DNA of 64,000 bases from Nitrospira sp. (GTDB taxonomy: Bacteria; Nitrospirota; Nitrospiria; Nitrospirales; Nitrospiraceae): assembly GCA_024998645.1 (NCBI GenBank), contig JACOEJ010000001.1, positions 40,506 to 104,505 of the forward strand, written 5' to 3'. Below are positions 1 through 8,345 of the stretch, one piece after another (position 1 is the stretch's first letter; each line of letters begins with the position of its first letter). Below the pieces are notes generated by a model. That model saw only the letters and a list, made by a program, of their open reading frames with translations. It was not told the DNA's origin and ran no database searches. A program made the position numbers and the translations under genes.

Positions 1-1
1 C

Positions 2-172
2 GATGGAAGCGTCGTGCGCCTGACCTTGAACGGCAGCGGAGCTGATGACGTTTTCTGGTTTGACCCTGAGGACATGCAGAGCCTGCTCAACGATGTCCTC
101 ACCGACAGTTTCGCGAAGCTGACACAGGACACCACGGTTGAGAACAGGATGCTCCGGCTGAAAAATCCATGA
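2..172 (+). CDS. C-terminal end of an unidentified protein (partial)
   Basis: An open frame enters from the left edge and runs 56 codons to TGA at 170-172. The tail is acidic (FWFDPEDMQSLLNDVLTD) and ends in RMLRLKNP. The start lies outside the window. I do not recognise the family. The other two plus frames contain stops in this stretch, which supports this frame. Confidence 0.5.
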   Translation, partial: DGSVVRLTLNGSGADDVFWFDPEDMQSLLNDVLTDSFAKLTQDTTVENRMLRLKNP

Positions 173-325
173 ACAGACGAGTCCCCATGCGTCATCTGCG
201 CCGAAGGCGATCGATATGCACCGGGGCCACATTGGTTTCTGAAGCAGTCCCGCATCGCGAGTGTTGAGCCTTGAGGAAGAGGCACAGCACTCGGAATCCT
301 CCACTCCGAAATCGCGGAAACGTCT

Positions 326-2053
326 ATGTATCGCCGGATCATGGCTTTCGACTTCGACGGCACACTGGCCGTCAACGGGGATGTGCCTCCCGAGGTGGAG
401 TCGGCCTTGGCACGCTGCCGTGACAGCGGCCATGTGCTCTTCCTCGTCACGGGGCGCCGCTACGAAACCGTCCAGCTAGGCTATCTGGGAAGTCTGTTCG
501 CCGGTATCGTCTGGGAAAACGGCGCAGTCCTGTCCCATGCGGCCAGCGGGGAGACGTACCTCCCGTTCGGGCAGCTCGACAGTCGATTGCTCAAGGCGAT
601 TGAAGAGGCAGGCATTCCATTCGAGCGAGGACTCGCCATCGCCGCGACCTGGACACCCCATGACCAGGCTCTCTGGCGCATTCTCAGCGCCCACGGCGGC
701 AGCACGTCGGTCGAATACAACAAAGGCGCAGTCATGGTCCTGCCTCCTGGCGCGACAAAAGGCTCCGGTCTCGAACGGCTCCTCGCCTTGTGCGGTCTGT
801 CGCCGAGAAACCTGGCGGCGTTCGGCGACGCCGAAAACGACCTCTCCATGATGACCTTGGCCGAGGTGTCTGTCGCGGTAGGCGATGCGGTCCCGGCCGT
901 CAGAGAAATCGCCGATATCCTTGCCTCAGCCCCCGGCCCCCAGGGCGTCCTTGAAATTCTCAACGAGTATCCGCTGGGCGGGAAGTTCCTCGATATTCCG
1001 CTCAAACGCGAACGGCAAATCTTGCTCGGACAGACCGACTCCGGCACGGTAATCAATATCCCCGCTGCCCGCTTAGCCGGGCGCAATCTGGGGGTCTTCG
1101 GCAATTCGGCAACCGGCAAATCCTGGATGGTCGGCTTGATCGCGGAAGGCCTGCATCATGAAGACTATCAGGTCCTCCTCATCGATCCAGAAGGGGACTT
1201 TCGCGGGCTCCGCGTCCTCCCGCGATTCGTGTCGGTGAGCGGCGACCGAACTACCCTCCCCCCTCCATCCGCCGTCGTCTCACTCCTTGATGAGGGAGGG
1301 GTGTCGCTGGTCCTCGATCTGAGTCAATATCCCATCAGCTTGCGGAGCCCATATATTGCGGAGCTGATCCGGGCGCTACGCCCGGTGCGCGAACGCAAAT
1401 TTCGCCCCCACTGGATCGTCCTGGATGAAGCCCAGGAGTTTTTGCTTGAAGGGAGTGAAATCACAGGACTGCTCCGCCCATTGCTGGAAGCCGGCGGCTG
1501 GGCCTTCGTCTCCTACCGTCCGGACCGTTTGAGCGATTCGGTTCTCGCCTCCCTCCATCACCTGCTCTTGACCAGACTCACAGACCGCCAGATTGGGCAA
1601 TGCCTGCAGACACACTGCGCGATCTGCAGTTTGAAAGGAGCAAATCTTCAACAGATTCCGATGGGAAGCGCCCTGCTCTGTGGGGGCGAACTCGTTCGTA
1701 TGCGCCCGGCCATCCGGCGTGTCCCCCACATCCGCCATCTCTACAAATACCTCGATATCCCCCTTCCGCATGGGAAGCGCTTCTCTTTTAGAACGGAAAC
1801 GGGATATCTCGGCATCGAAGCAGCGAGTCTGTATGAGTTGTCTCGTTTGATTTCGACCCTTCCGTTCGAAAGCCTCGAGTATCACGACCGGCGGGAAGAT
1901 TTTGTGAAATGGGCCGACTGGACACTCGGCGACGGAGGACTCGCCTCACGACTTCGAAAGGTGGCGAATCGTCACTATCAGGGAGAGGAACTCCGTGAAG
2001 CGCTCAAACAAGTCGTGTCGACACACTACGAAGAGCTCCGGCAACTCCGGTAA
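326..2053 (+). CDS. HAD-family phosphatase fused to a HerA/DUF87-like ATPase
   Basis: This 575-residue protein has two modules. Residues 1-215 are a Cof-type HAD hydrolase: motif I DFDGT near residue 8, motif II VTGRR, a lysine in GATKGSG, and the metal-binding GDAENDLSM. These residues should support a Mg-dependent phosphohydrolase. Residues 230-575 are a P-loop ATPase, with Walker A GNSATGKS near 260 and Walker B IVLDEAQEF near 365, resembling the DUF87/HerA group of DNA- or membrane-linked motors. Both active sites look intact. The substrate of the phosphatase and the target of the ATPase are unknown. The next gene lies 49 bases downstream on the same strand. Confidence 0.8.
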   Translation: MYRRIMAFDFDGTLAVNGDVPPEVESALARCRDSGHVLFLVTGRRYETVQLGYLGSLFAGIVWENGAVLSHAASGETYLPFGQLDSRLLKAIEEAGIPFERGLAIAATWTPHDQALWRILSAHGGSTSVEYNKGAVMVLPPGATKGSGLERLLALCGLSPRNLAAFGDAENDLSMMTLAEVSVAVGDAVPAVREIADILASAPGPQGVLEILNEYPLGGKFLDIPLKRERQILLGQTDSGTVINIPAARLAGRNLGVFGNSATGKSWMVGLIAEGLHHEDYQVLLIDPEGDFRGLRVLPRFVSVSGDRTTLPPPSAVVSLLDEGGVSLVLDLSQYPISLRSPYIAELIRALRPVRERKFRPHWIVLDEAQEFLLEGSEITGLLRPLLEAGGWAFVSYRPDRLSDSVLASLHHLLLTRLTDRQIGQCLQTHCAICSLKGANLQQIPMGSALLCGGELVRMRPAIRRVPHIRHLYKYLDIPLPHGKRFSFRTETGYLGIEAASLYELSRLISTLPFESLEYHDRREDFVKWADWTLGDGGLASRLRKVANRHYQGEELREALKQVVSTHYEELRQLR

Positions 2054-2102
2054 CCTCGTCCCATAAGGAAGCCGGGAACTATTCGCGCCTCTTGTCTTGC
2101 CT

Positions 2103-4787
2103 ATGACCGGATGTGACACGCTACAGGCTTTTGTTCGCGCGCTGGCTGCTCAGAGGAACCGCCCGGCGCTTCTGGCGTTCCACAAACCTACAATCGAAAC
2201 ATGGTCTTTTGCAGAGCTGGTGGATGCCGCCACGCGGCTGGCCTCAGGTCTTCTAGAGGCTGGTCTGCGTGACGGCGAGCCTGTGGCGATCTACTCGCCG
2301 AACCGGGTCGAATGGATCATCGCCTGCCTGGCCCTGCTGGATGCGGGCGCCTTGCCGGTTCCCATCGACTCTCAGATGGCGAGCGACGACCTCGCACATG
2401 TGCTCGAGGACAGCGGGGCTCGGCGGCTGATAACCATTCGCCCTCTGGCGGACCGCTTAACGACACTGGGTCTCCACCGGGACCGCTCCATCATAGTATT
2501 GGATGCCGACAAGGATGATCCCCGGAGCTGGCAACAGTTCCGGCAGGAACCGGCACGCACAGGCCCTTCCGTAAAGCCTGAGAATCCAGCCTTGATGTTT
2601 TACACCTCCGGCGTCAGCGGCCGGCCCAAAGGCGTGCCGTTGAGCCATCGCAATCTCATGTCCAATCTCCAGGGGCTGCTGACCGCGCAGGTCTACCGCC
2701 CCGATGAACGGCTGCTCCTGCCGTTGCCGCTGCACCACGTGTATCCCTTTATGATCGGACTCCTTGCACCGTTCGCGCTGGGGCTTCCTGTCATCCTTCC
2801 CCATTCACTGACCGGGCCTCAGATCCTGCGCGCCCTGCGGGAAGGTCGCGTCACCGCAATCGTCGGGGTCACTCGACTCTATTCCGCGCTGTACGCGGCG
2901 ATCGAGCAGCAGGTGCGACAGAAAGGACGGGGCCTCTCCGCAGCCTTTCACGGGATGCTCATGCTGTCCGCTCTGTTGATTCGATATGGGAACATCCGGC
3001 TCGGTCTGCGCCTGTTCGCCCCGCTCCGCGCGCAGGTGGCACCGGAGCTGAGATCGTTGGTCTATGGCGGAGCCGGGCTGCCGCCGGATCTCGCCTGGCG
3101 ATTGGCGGGATTGGGCTGGCAGATCGCCGGAGGCTTCGGACTCACGGAAACGTCCCCGATTCTCACGCTCATCGCCCCCGGCAGCCGGCACATTGACACG
3201 GCGGGCACACCGCTCCCCGGTGTTCATATCCGCATCGCCGATCCGGACCCGGCCAGCGGCCAGGGGGAAATCCAGGCCCGGGGCCCCAATGTGTTTGCCG
3301 GCTATCTGCATCTGCCGCACAAGACAGTTGAAGCGTTCACTCAAGACGGCTGGTTCAGAACAGGCGATGTAGGCTTCATCGATAAGAACGGGTGCGTGCG
3401 CCTGGTCGGGCGCGCCTCCTCCCGTATCACCTTACCCGGCGGCGAAAAGATCTGGCCTGAGCGGGTGGAGGACGTCCTGGATGGCGCTCCCTCGATCAGG
3501 GAAACGGGCGTGCTCGCTTACGAAGGCCGCCTGGTGGGAGTCATCGTCCCGCGCGCCGCCGCGATCCAAGCAGGCGAGCGGGATGCCGTGACACGCCTGA
3601 TCCGTGCTGAGATTGAAGCGCGCCTGGGCCTCCTGCCTTCATATTGTCGTCTCACCGACTTCACGCTCAGCCTCGACCCCTTACCTCGAACGCGACTCGG
3701 CAAGATCCAACGCCATAAACTCGACGATCTCTTCGCAGCGGGCAAACAGCGACAGGACAAGGCCCTCGTCGAATCGCGACCGATCCCCATCGAGCTGATG
3801 GCGCCGGAAGACCGGCAATTGCTGGAAGATCCTGTCGTGTTGCGAATGTGGAACTGGCTGGCCGGCCGGTTTCCCGCCCTGCGGCTCACCCCAGACACTG
3901 CTCTGTCGCTCGAACTGGGTCTGGACTCACTGGAATGGATGTCGATGACGCTGGAGCTGCGCGACCAGGTCAGCGTCGATCTGCCTGAAGAAGCCCTCCA
4001 ACGGATCGGAACCGTGAGGGATCTGCTGCGGGAAGCAAGCGAAGCTGAAGAGGCGACCAGCGCGGCGATTGATCCGACGGTTCAACTCGCGCAGCCGGAA
4101 GAGCTGCTCGATCCACGACAACGGCGCTGGATTGCGGAGAGGGGATGGTTCTTACGAAGACTCGGGGCAGTGCTGTTTGGGCTCGACCGACTGCTCATGC
4201 GATCGCTGTTCGATTTCGAAATCCTTGGGGCCGAGCGGATACCGGCACAAGGCGCCTGCGTCCTGACACCCAATCATGCCAGCCTGCTCGATCCGCCGGC
4301 CCTCATTGCTGCGCTGCCCGCCGGTTTCGTGAACCGGACCTACTGGGGAGGGTGGACTGGGATTATGTTTCGCGATCCCGTGATGCGCCTCGTCAGCCGA
4401 GCGACGCGTGTCTTCCCCGTTGACCAGAGCAGCCGTCCGTTGACGAACCTTGGCCTCGGCGCGACTGTACTCGCGCGCGGCCATAATCTGGTGTGGTTTC
4501 CCGAAGGAAGTCGATCTCCGGACGGCACGCTCCGGCCGTTTCAGCCTGGAATCGGTTTGATTCTGGCGGCTCATCCGGTCCCGGTCGTTCCCGTCCGCAT
4601 CGAGGGGAGCTTTGAAGCGCTTCCGCCCGGCGCATGGTGGCCGCGCCGACGACGGATCACGATCATATTCGGCCGAGCGCTCAACCCGACCGCACTTGTC
4701 GGACAGAGTGAGGGAGCCGAACGCTATCGAGAGATCGCAGCCGCGCTTCATGATCATATCGCAGGACTGGGCGTTCATCCCGAATAA
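2103..4787 (+). CDS. acyl-AMP ligase / acyl carrier / 1-acylglycerol-phosphate acyltransferase fusion (Aas-like)
   Basis: This 894-residue protein has three enzymatic modules. The first ~560 residues are an AMP-binding acyl ligase: nucleotide loop YTSGVSGRPKG, GGFGLTETSPI, and a C-terminal RTRLGKIQRHKL carrying the catalytic lysine. Residues ~580-655 form an acyl-carrier domain, with GLDSLEWM supplying the phosphopantetheine serine near 609. Residues ~700-890 form a PlsC-type acyltransferase, with NHASLLD (HX4D) near 724 and FPEGSRS near 799. The likely role is to activate a free fatty acid and transfer it to a lysophospholipid at the inner membrane. ATG 2103 is preferred over TTG 2097, but neither has a clear ribosome-binding site. 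Confidence 0.85.
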   Translation: MTGCDTLQAFVRALAAQRNRPALLAFHKPTIETWSFAELVDAATRLASGLLEAGLRDGEPVAIYSPNRVEWIIACLALLDAGALPVPIDSQMASDDLAHVLEDSGARRLITIRPLADRLTTLGLHRDRSIIVLDADKDDPRSWQQFRQEPARTGPSVKPENPALMFYTSGVSGRPKGVPLSHRNLMSNLQGLLTAQVYRPDERLLLPLPLHHVYPFMIGLLAPFALGLPVILPHSLTGPQILRALREGRVTAIVGVTRLYSALYAAIEQQVRQKGRGLSAAFHGMLMLSALLIRYGNIRLGLRLFAPLRAQVAPELRSLVYGGAGLPPDLAWRLAGLGWQIAGGFGLTETSPILTLIAPGSRHIDTAGTPLPGVHIRIADPDPASGQGEIQARGPNVFAGYLHLPHKTVEAFTQDGWFRTGDVGFIDKNGCVRLVGRASSRITLPGGEKIWPERVEDVLDGAPSIRETGVLAYEGRLVGVIVPRAAAIQAGERDAVTRLIRAEIEARLGLLPSYCRLTDFTLSLDPLPRTRLGKIQRHKLDDLFAAGKQRQDKALVESRPIPIELMAPEDRQLLEDPVVLRMWNWLAGRFPALRLTPDTALSLELGLDSLEWMSMTLELRDQVSVDLPEEALQRIGTVRDLLREASEAEEATSAAIDPTVQLAQPEELLDPRQRRWIAERGWFLRRLGAVLFGLDRLLMRSLFDFEILGAERIPAQGACVLTPNHASLLDPPALIAALPAGFVNRTYWGGWTGIMFRDPVMRLVSRATRVFPVDQSSRPLTNLGLGATVLARGHNLVWFPEGSRSPDGTLRPFQPGIGLILAAHPVPVVPVRIEGSFEALPPGAWWPRRRRITIIFGRALNPTALVGQSEGAERYREIAAALHDHIAGLGVHPE

Positions 4788-4861
4788 GAACGAGCCGAAC
4801 AAGAACGAGACGACGATCCATTACCTCCCCCCTCGTTTGGTTCATACACCGCCGGATCGGA

Positions 4862-5029
4862 CTACTTCAGCCCATGGTAGGGGTCGTCGAATTTGGCGCC
4901 GCACTCGACACAGTGGACCTTGCCGGTCCGCTTGCCGTTTCTCGTCAGGACGTCATCGATGAGCCGACCGTGGCTGCAGGTTTTCTCAAGGATCATACTG
5001 CTTACCTGCTGGGCGGTCACGCTGTCCAT
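4862..5029 (-). CDS. small protein with a CxxC pair, unknown function
   Basis: This 55-residue protein contains HCVECGAKF near its C-terminus and a cysteine-histidine pair (CSHGRL) in the middle, so a small zinc site is plausible. ATG 5029 follows a strong purine tract (GAGGAGGAGAGC). ATG codons at 5062 and 5092 in the same frame would add acidic residues and cannot be excluded. It is the last gene of the minus-strand signalling block, and the convergent acyl ligase ends 74 bases away. Function unknown. Confidence 0.65.
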   Translation of the reverse strand: MDSVTAQQVSSMILEKTCSHGRLIDDVLTRNGKRTGKVHCVECGAKFDDPYHGLK

Positions 5030-5136
5030 GCTCTCCTCCTCATTATCTGAAGCAGAACCCATTGCTTCCTCCTCGTCTTGCTGCCGTGGCATAAGGCTAA
5101 CCCCCGCCTGTCTTCCTCATGACCCGATGGATCTCC

Positions 5137-5358
5137 TTAAGTCTGGAGCTCCCGGTCGTGAACGGCCTGAACTCTATACGTCCTGCCGTCGTCCACGGTC
5201 ATGCGAATCTGCCCGCTCCGGCTTAGATAGTCGACAGCAAGAAAGACCTCGTTCCAACTGAGATGCGGACAAAGCGCGCCGACCTCTTCCAGCGGACAAT
5301 CGGTGCCGAGCTGCTCCAGTGCGTTATAGACCTGCTGGACCATCGTCTCGACCCTCAT
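5137..5358 (-). CDS. small winged-helix-like protein, paralogue 1 of 3
   Basis: This 73-residue protein has the pattern CPLEEVGALCPHLSWNEVF followed by VDYLSRSGQIRM and a short basic/aromatic wing, as in minimal winged-helix DNA-binding folds. Two other genes in the window (11615-11866 and 24603-24857) share the signature C-x-LEEL, P-x3-(S/T)WN(Q/E)VF, (V/L)D-x-L(S/T)R-x-G-x-(V/I). Start ATG 5358 has GGGAGA 8 bases upstream; an upstream ATG at 5394 lacks such a site. It probably acts as a small regulator or adaptor. DNA binding is an inference from the predicted fold. Confidence 0.75.
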   Translation of the reverse strand: MRVETMVQQVYNALEQLGTDCPLEEVGALCPHLSWNEVFLAVDYLSRSGQIRMTVDDGRTYRVQAVHDRELQT

Positions 5359-5415
5359 CGCCCATCTCCCTTCCCCAGTGCATCGCAACTCCACCGTTCA
5401 ACCCGCGAGAAACCC

Positions 5416-5880
5416 TCAGCGAATCGACGGCCATTTAGATCGGACAAGACCCGCGGTTAACGCGCCGTCCCCAAGCTCCCCTTCCCCACTCACCCCCAGG
5501 CCGACATAGCGGTCGCCCGCGAGCACATGCAGCAGGGCTTGAGATAGTTCCGCATGAAGCGCCGTCTTCTTGAGAATATAGCCGCAAGCCCCCGCCTCGA
5601 ATGCCAGGGTCACGTAGGCCGGCTCCTGAAAGCTCGATAAAATAATAACCCGACTATCCGGCACCTGCGCACTGATCGCCCGCGTCGCGTCGAGGCCATC
5701 CATCTTGGGCATCGAGATATCGGTGAAAATAATGTCCGGCTTCAGCCGTTGCGCGGCTTGCACGAGTGCCTGACCATCCGTCACCGTTCCGACTACCTCG
5801 CCCAATTCGCTTACGAGATCCCGCAAGGCCTTCAGCAGGTCAGGATGATCATCGGCAAGTAAGATACGCGCGCTGGCCAT
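5416..5880 (-). CDS. stand-alone response regulator receiver protein
   Basis: This 154-residue protein is essentially one CheY-like receiver: acidic pocket LLADDHPD, phospho-acceptor aspartate in DIIFTDISMPKMDG (near residue 55), and conserved lysine in ILKKTA. It resembles the receiver of NarL/FixJ regulators but has no helix-turn-helix; the last ~30 residues are a Gly/Leu-rich tail. It may be a phosphate sink or a protein-interaction output for the kinase encoded at 6687-8345. GAGGG lies upstream of ATG 5880. Confidence 0.88.
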   Translation of the reverse strand: MASARILLADDHPDLLKALRDLVSELGEVVGTVTDGQALVQAAQRLKPDIIFTDISMPKMDGLDATRAISAQVPDSRVIILSSFQEPAYVTLAFEAGACGYILKKTALHAELSQALLHVLAGDRYVGLGVSGEGELGDGALTAGLVRSKWPSIR

Positions 5881-6042
5881 GGACCAATACCCTCAAATCT
5901 CACATAAGTCGGAGATATCGTAGGCTTCATGAAGGGGGGCTGGAACTAGGAAGAACCCTGGTGCCGCGGGAGATTCGTACTAGCGCTACTTGGTCATGCG
6001 GGATAGACAAAGGTGGAGAAACTGAGGTGTGCAGGGTGTTTG

Positions 6043-6690
6043 CTAGAGACCGGTGAGGCCGTGGGCGATGGCATACTTGGTCAAATCGGCGGTGGTATGA
6101 ATGTCCAGATGCTGCATGATGCGGGCTTTATGGAACTCCACCGTTTTCACCGACACATTGAGGATCGTGGCGATCTCCTTCGTGCCGTGGCCTTCAGCGA
6201 CGAGCTGCAACACTTCCCGCTGACGGTCGGTGAGCGAGGAGGACGCAGCCTTGACTGCCTCGCCGGTGGATGGCTTCAGGACCGATTCCAGCACATCCTT
6301 CGTCAGCGACGGCGTGAGATAGTGCTGGCCTTGGAGGACGGCCTTGATCGCCAGACCGAGTTCCGACGCCGCGGAACGTTTGAGGAGATACCCGGAGGCC
6401 CCGGCTTGGAAGGCCTCGGTCGCATAGGTCGGGCTGGCATGCATCGTCAGAAAAATGACTTTGCTTTCGGGAAGGAGCTTCCTCAGCTGGCGGGCCGCGT
6501 CGAGCCCGTTCAAGAGCGGCATGGAGATATCCAGGAGAATCAGATCGGGCCGCAGTCTCTGCGCCGCCTCCACCAGCGCCCGGCCGTCCTCCACTGCGCC
6601 GACCACATCACACTCAGCCTCTACCAGCTTCCGCAAGCCGGCCAGGATCAACGAGTGGTCGTCGGCCATGAGCACACGGGGCCGTTTCAT
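6043..6690 (-). CDS. NarL/FixJ-family response regulator
   Basis: This 215-residue transcription factor has an N-terminal receiver (MADDHSL, phospho-acceptor Asp in DLILLDISMPLLNGLD) and a C-terminal LuxR-type helix-turn-helix (LTDRQREVLQLVAEGHGTKEIA, then VSVKTVEFHKARIM). ATG 6690 overlaps the kinase stop codon (ATGA), so the two are translationally coupled. It is the evident partner of the upstream HisKA_3 kinase. Regulated genes are not visible from the sequence. Confidence 0.93.
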   Translation of the reverse strand: MKRPRVLMADDHSLILAGLRKLVEAECDVVGAVEDGRALVEAAQRLRPDLILLDISMPLLNGLDAARQLRKLLPESKVIFLTMHASPTYATEAFQAGASGYLLKRSAASELGLAIKAVLQGQHYLTPSLTKDVLESVLKPSTGEAVKAASSSLTDRQREVLQLVAEGHGTKEIATILNVSVKTVEFHKARIMQHLDIHTTADLTKYAIAHGLTGL

Positions 6691-8345
6691 GCGTCCTCCT
6701 GAGAGCGGGGAATCCAGACGCACACCTTCGTCCCATCCGCCGGAAGGGAATGGACGCGAAAAAACCCGCCCAACAGACGCGCCCGCTCTTGCATACTCGT
6801 GAGGCCGAGCCCTTTCACGCGGGCGGCCTTACTCTCAAGGTCGAACCCCTTGCCGTTATCACGCTCCGACACACCGACCCCCTTGGACGATCCGCTCAGC
6901 CTGACCGTCACACGGCTCGCATGGGCATGCTTGAGCACATTCTGGAGACTCTCCTGCAAGACGCGGAACAGATTGGTCTTCACTTCCGGTGAAAGCACCT
7001 TCGGCACCTCACGGGGAGTAAACGTCGCCGGAAGCCCTGTCCGTTTCGTAAACTCGGCGACATGGTCCCGCATAGCCACCTCCAAACCGACGTGATCGAG
7101 CAACGAGGGATGCAGATTGTACGCGAGATCGTGCAGGTCGTCGGATAGCCGCCCGATTCCAGCGCGAATTTCCGCGCACTGCCGGGAGATCGGCTCAGGG
7201 AGATGGACGATCAAGTTGCGTTCCAGCGTCTCGAGTTCGACCGCCAGCGCTGCGAGCCGCTGGTTGAAGTCGTCGTGCAAGTCGCGCGCAATCCGCTTGC
7301 GCTCCTGCTCCTGAGCCTGGAGGAGTTTCTGCGTCAACGATTCCAGCTCGCTCTGCTTCTCACGAAGCAGAGCGACGTGCCCCTCCAAGGCCCGCGCCGC
7401 CACAGACCGCTCCGTGACATCGCGCAGAATCACGGTCAAGAGCGTCTTGCCGACCAGCAAAACCCGGGAGATTGAGGCCTCGATGGGAAACTCCTCTCCA
7501 TTGGATCGCAGGCCGTACAAGGTGCCGCCGCGTTGCATCGTGCGGGAGACCACACCGCCCCTGGCGAAGAAGCTCATGTGACCGTGATGCGCCTCTCTGA
7601 ACCGTTCCGGAATGAACCGGTCCAGCAATTGTCCGATCGCGTCGTCCGCCCGGCAGCCGAACATGGATTGAGCCGCCCGGTTGAAGAGCAACACGCGCCC
7701 CTCTGCATCCACGGTAATGATGGCGTCCATCGCCGACTCGATAATCGCATTCAGCTGCGTCCGCTGCGCCTCCAGCTCCTGCTCAGTCCGCCTCCGATCA
7801 CTGATGTCCAGCAACGACGTCCGCCAGTGGGTGATGTGCCCGAACTCTTCGTGCACCGCGAGACTCTCGAGATGGACGCAATCGGAGGCGCCGGCCTTTT
7901 TCCGGATATGCACCTCACAGGTCTGTCGGGTACCGTTCTTCAAGACCTCCTGACAATGCCGGTGGAACAAGTCCTGGTCATCCGGCGTAACGAAGCGTGC
8001 GAGTGATTGTCCGATCAGCTCCTTCCGGTGGTTGCCCAGCAACAGCCCGGCCCTCAGACTGGCCTCCACAATCGTACCGTCCCGATCCAGCGTGAGATGG
8101 CCGGCGGGTGAAAAATCGTAGAGATCTTCATAGCGATCACGAGCGGCTTGGAGCTCCACCTGAGTCCGGCGGAGTTCGTCGTTCTGCATCTCCAGCTCGA
8201 CCTGATGGACTTGCAGCTCATGCACCAGCTGCTGTACATCCTTGACCGGCATGGCGGCCACGTCACGTTCGGCCATCCGGAGGAGTTCCTCCGCCTGTCG
8301 GCGAAGCCCGGTGAGGTGCTTGGGGTCGTCCGGCTTCTTAGCCAT
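6687..8345 (-). CDS. PAS-domain sensor histidine kinase, HisKA_3 (NarX/DegS) type
   Basis: This 552-residue kinase has no membrane segment and is probably cytoplasmic. Order: N-terminal coiled coil (~15-75, QxxxxELxxHQVELExQNDELRR), two PAS domains (~75-190 and ~200-320), HisKA_3 dimerisation helix with phospho-acceptor His in RIARDLHDDFNQ (~360), then a HATPase domain (RVLQESLQNVLKHAHA, DNGKGFD, GLGLTSMQER). ATG 8345 has GGGAAG upstream. It overlaps the CheB-CheR gene by 8 bases and the regulator by 4, forming one transcription unit. Confidence 0.92.
   Translation of the reverse strand: MAKKPDDPKHLTGLRRQAEELLRMAERDVAAMPVKDVQQLVHELQVHQVELEMQNDELRRTQVELQAARDRYEDLYDFSPAGHLTLDRDGTIVEASLRAGLLLGNHRKELIGQSLARFVTPDDQDLFHRHCQEVLKNGTRQTCEVHIRKKAGASDCVHLESLAVHEEFGHITHWRTSLLDISDRRRTEQELEAQRTQLNAIIESAMDAIITVDAEGRVLLFNRAAQSMFGCRADDAIGQLLDRFIPERFREAHHGHMSFFARGGVVSRTMQRGGTLYGLRSNGEEFPIEASISRVLLVGKTLLTVILRDVTERSVAARALEGHVALLREKQSELESLTQKLLQAQEQERKRIARDLHDDFNQRLAALAVELETLERNLIVHLPEPISRQCAEIRAGIGRLSDDLHDLAYNLHPSLLDHVGLEVAMRDHVAEFTKRTGLPATFTPREVPKVLSPEVKTNLFRVLQESLQNVLKHAHASRVTVRLSGSSKGVGVSERDNGKGFDLESKAARVKGLGLTSMQERARLLGGFFRVHSLPADGTKVCVWIPRSQEDA

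Noticed and set aside
5418-5433. TGGCCGTCGATTCGCT on the minus strand before winged-helix paralogue 1
   Set aside because: Spacing fits sigma-54, but it lies inside the receiver gene and no palindrome is present upstream.
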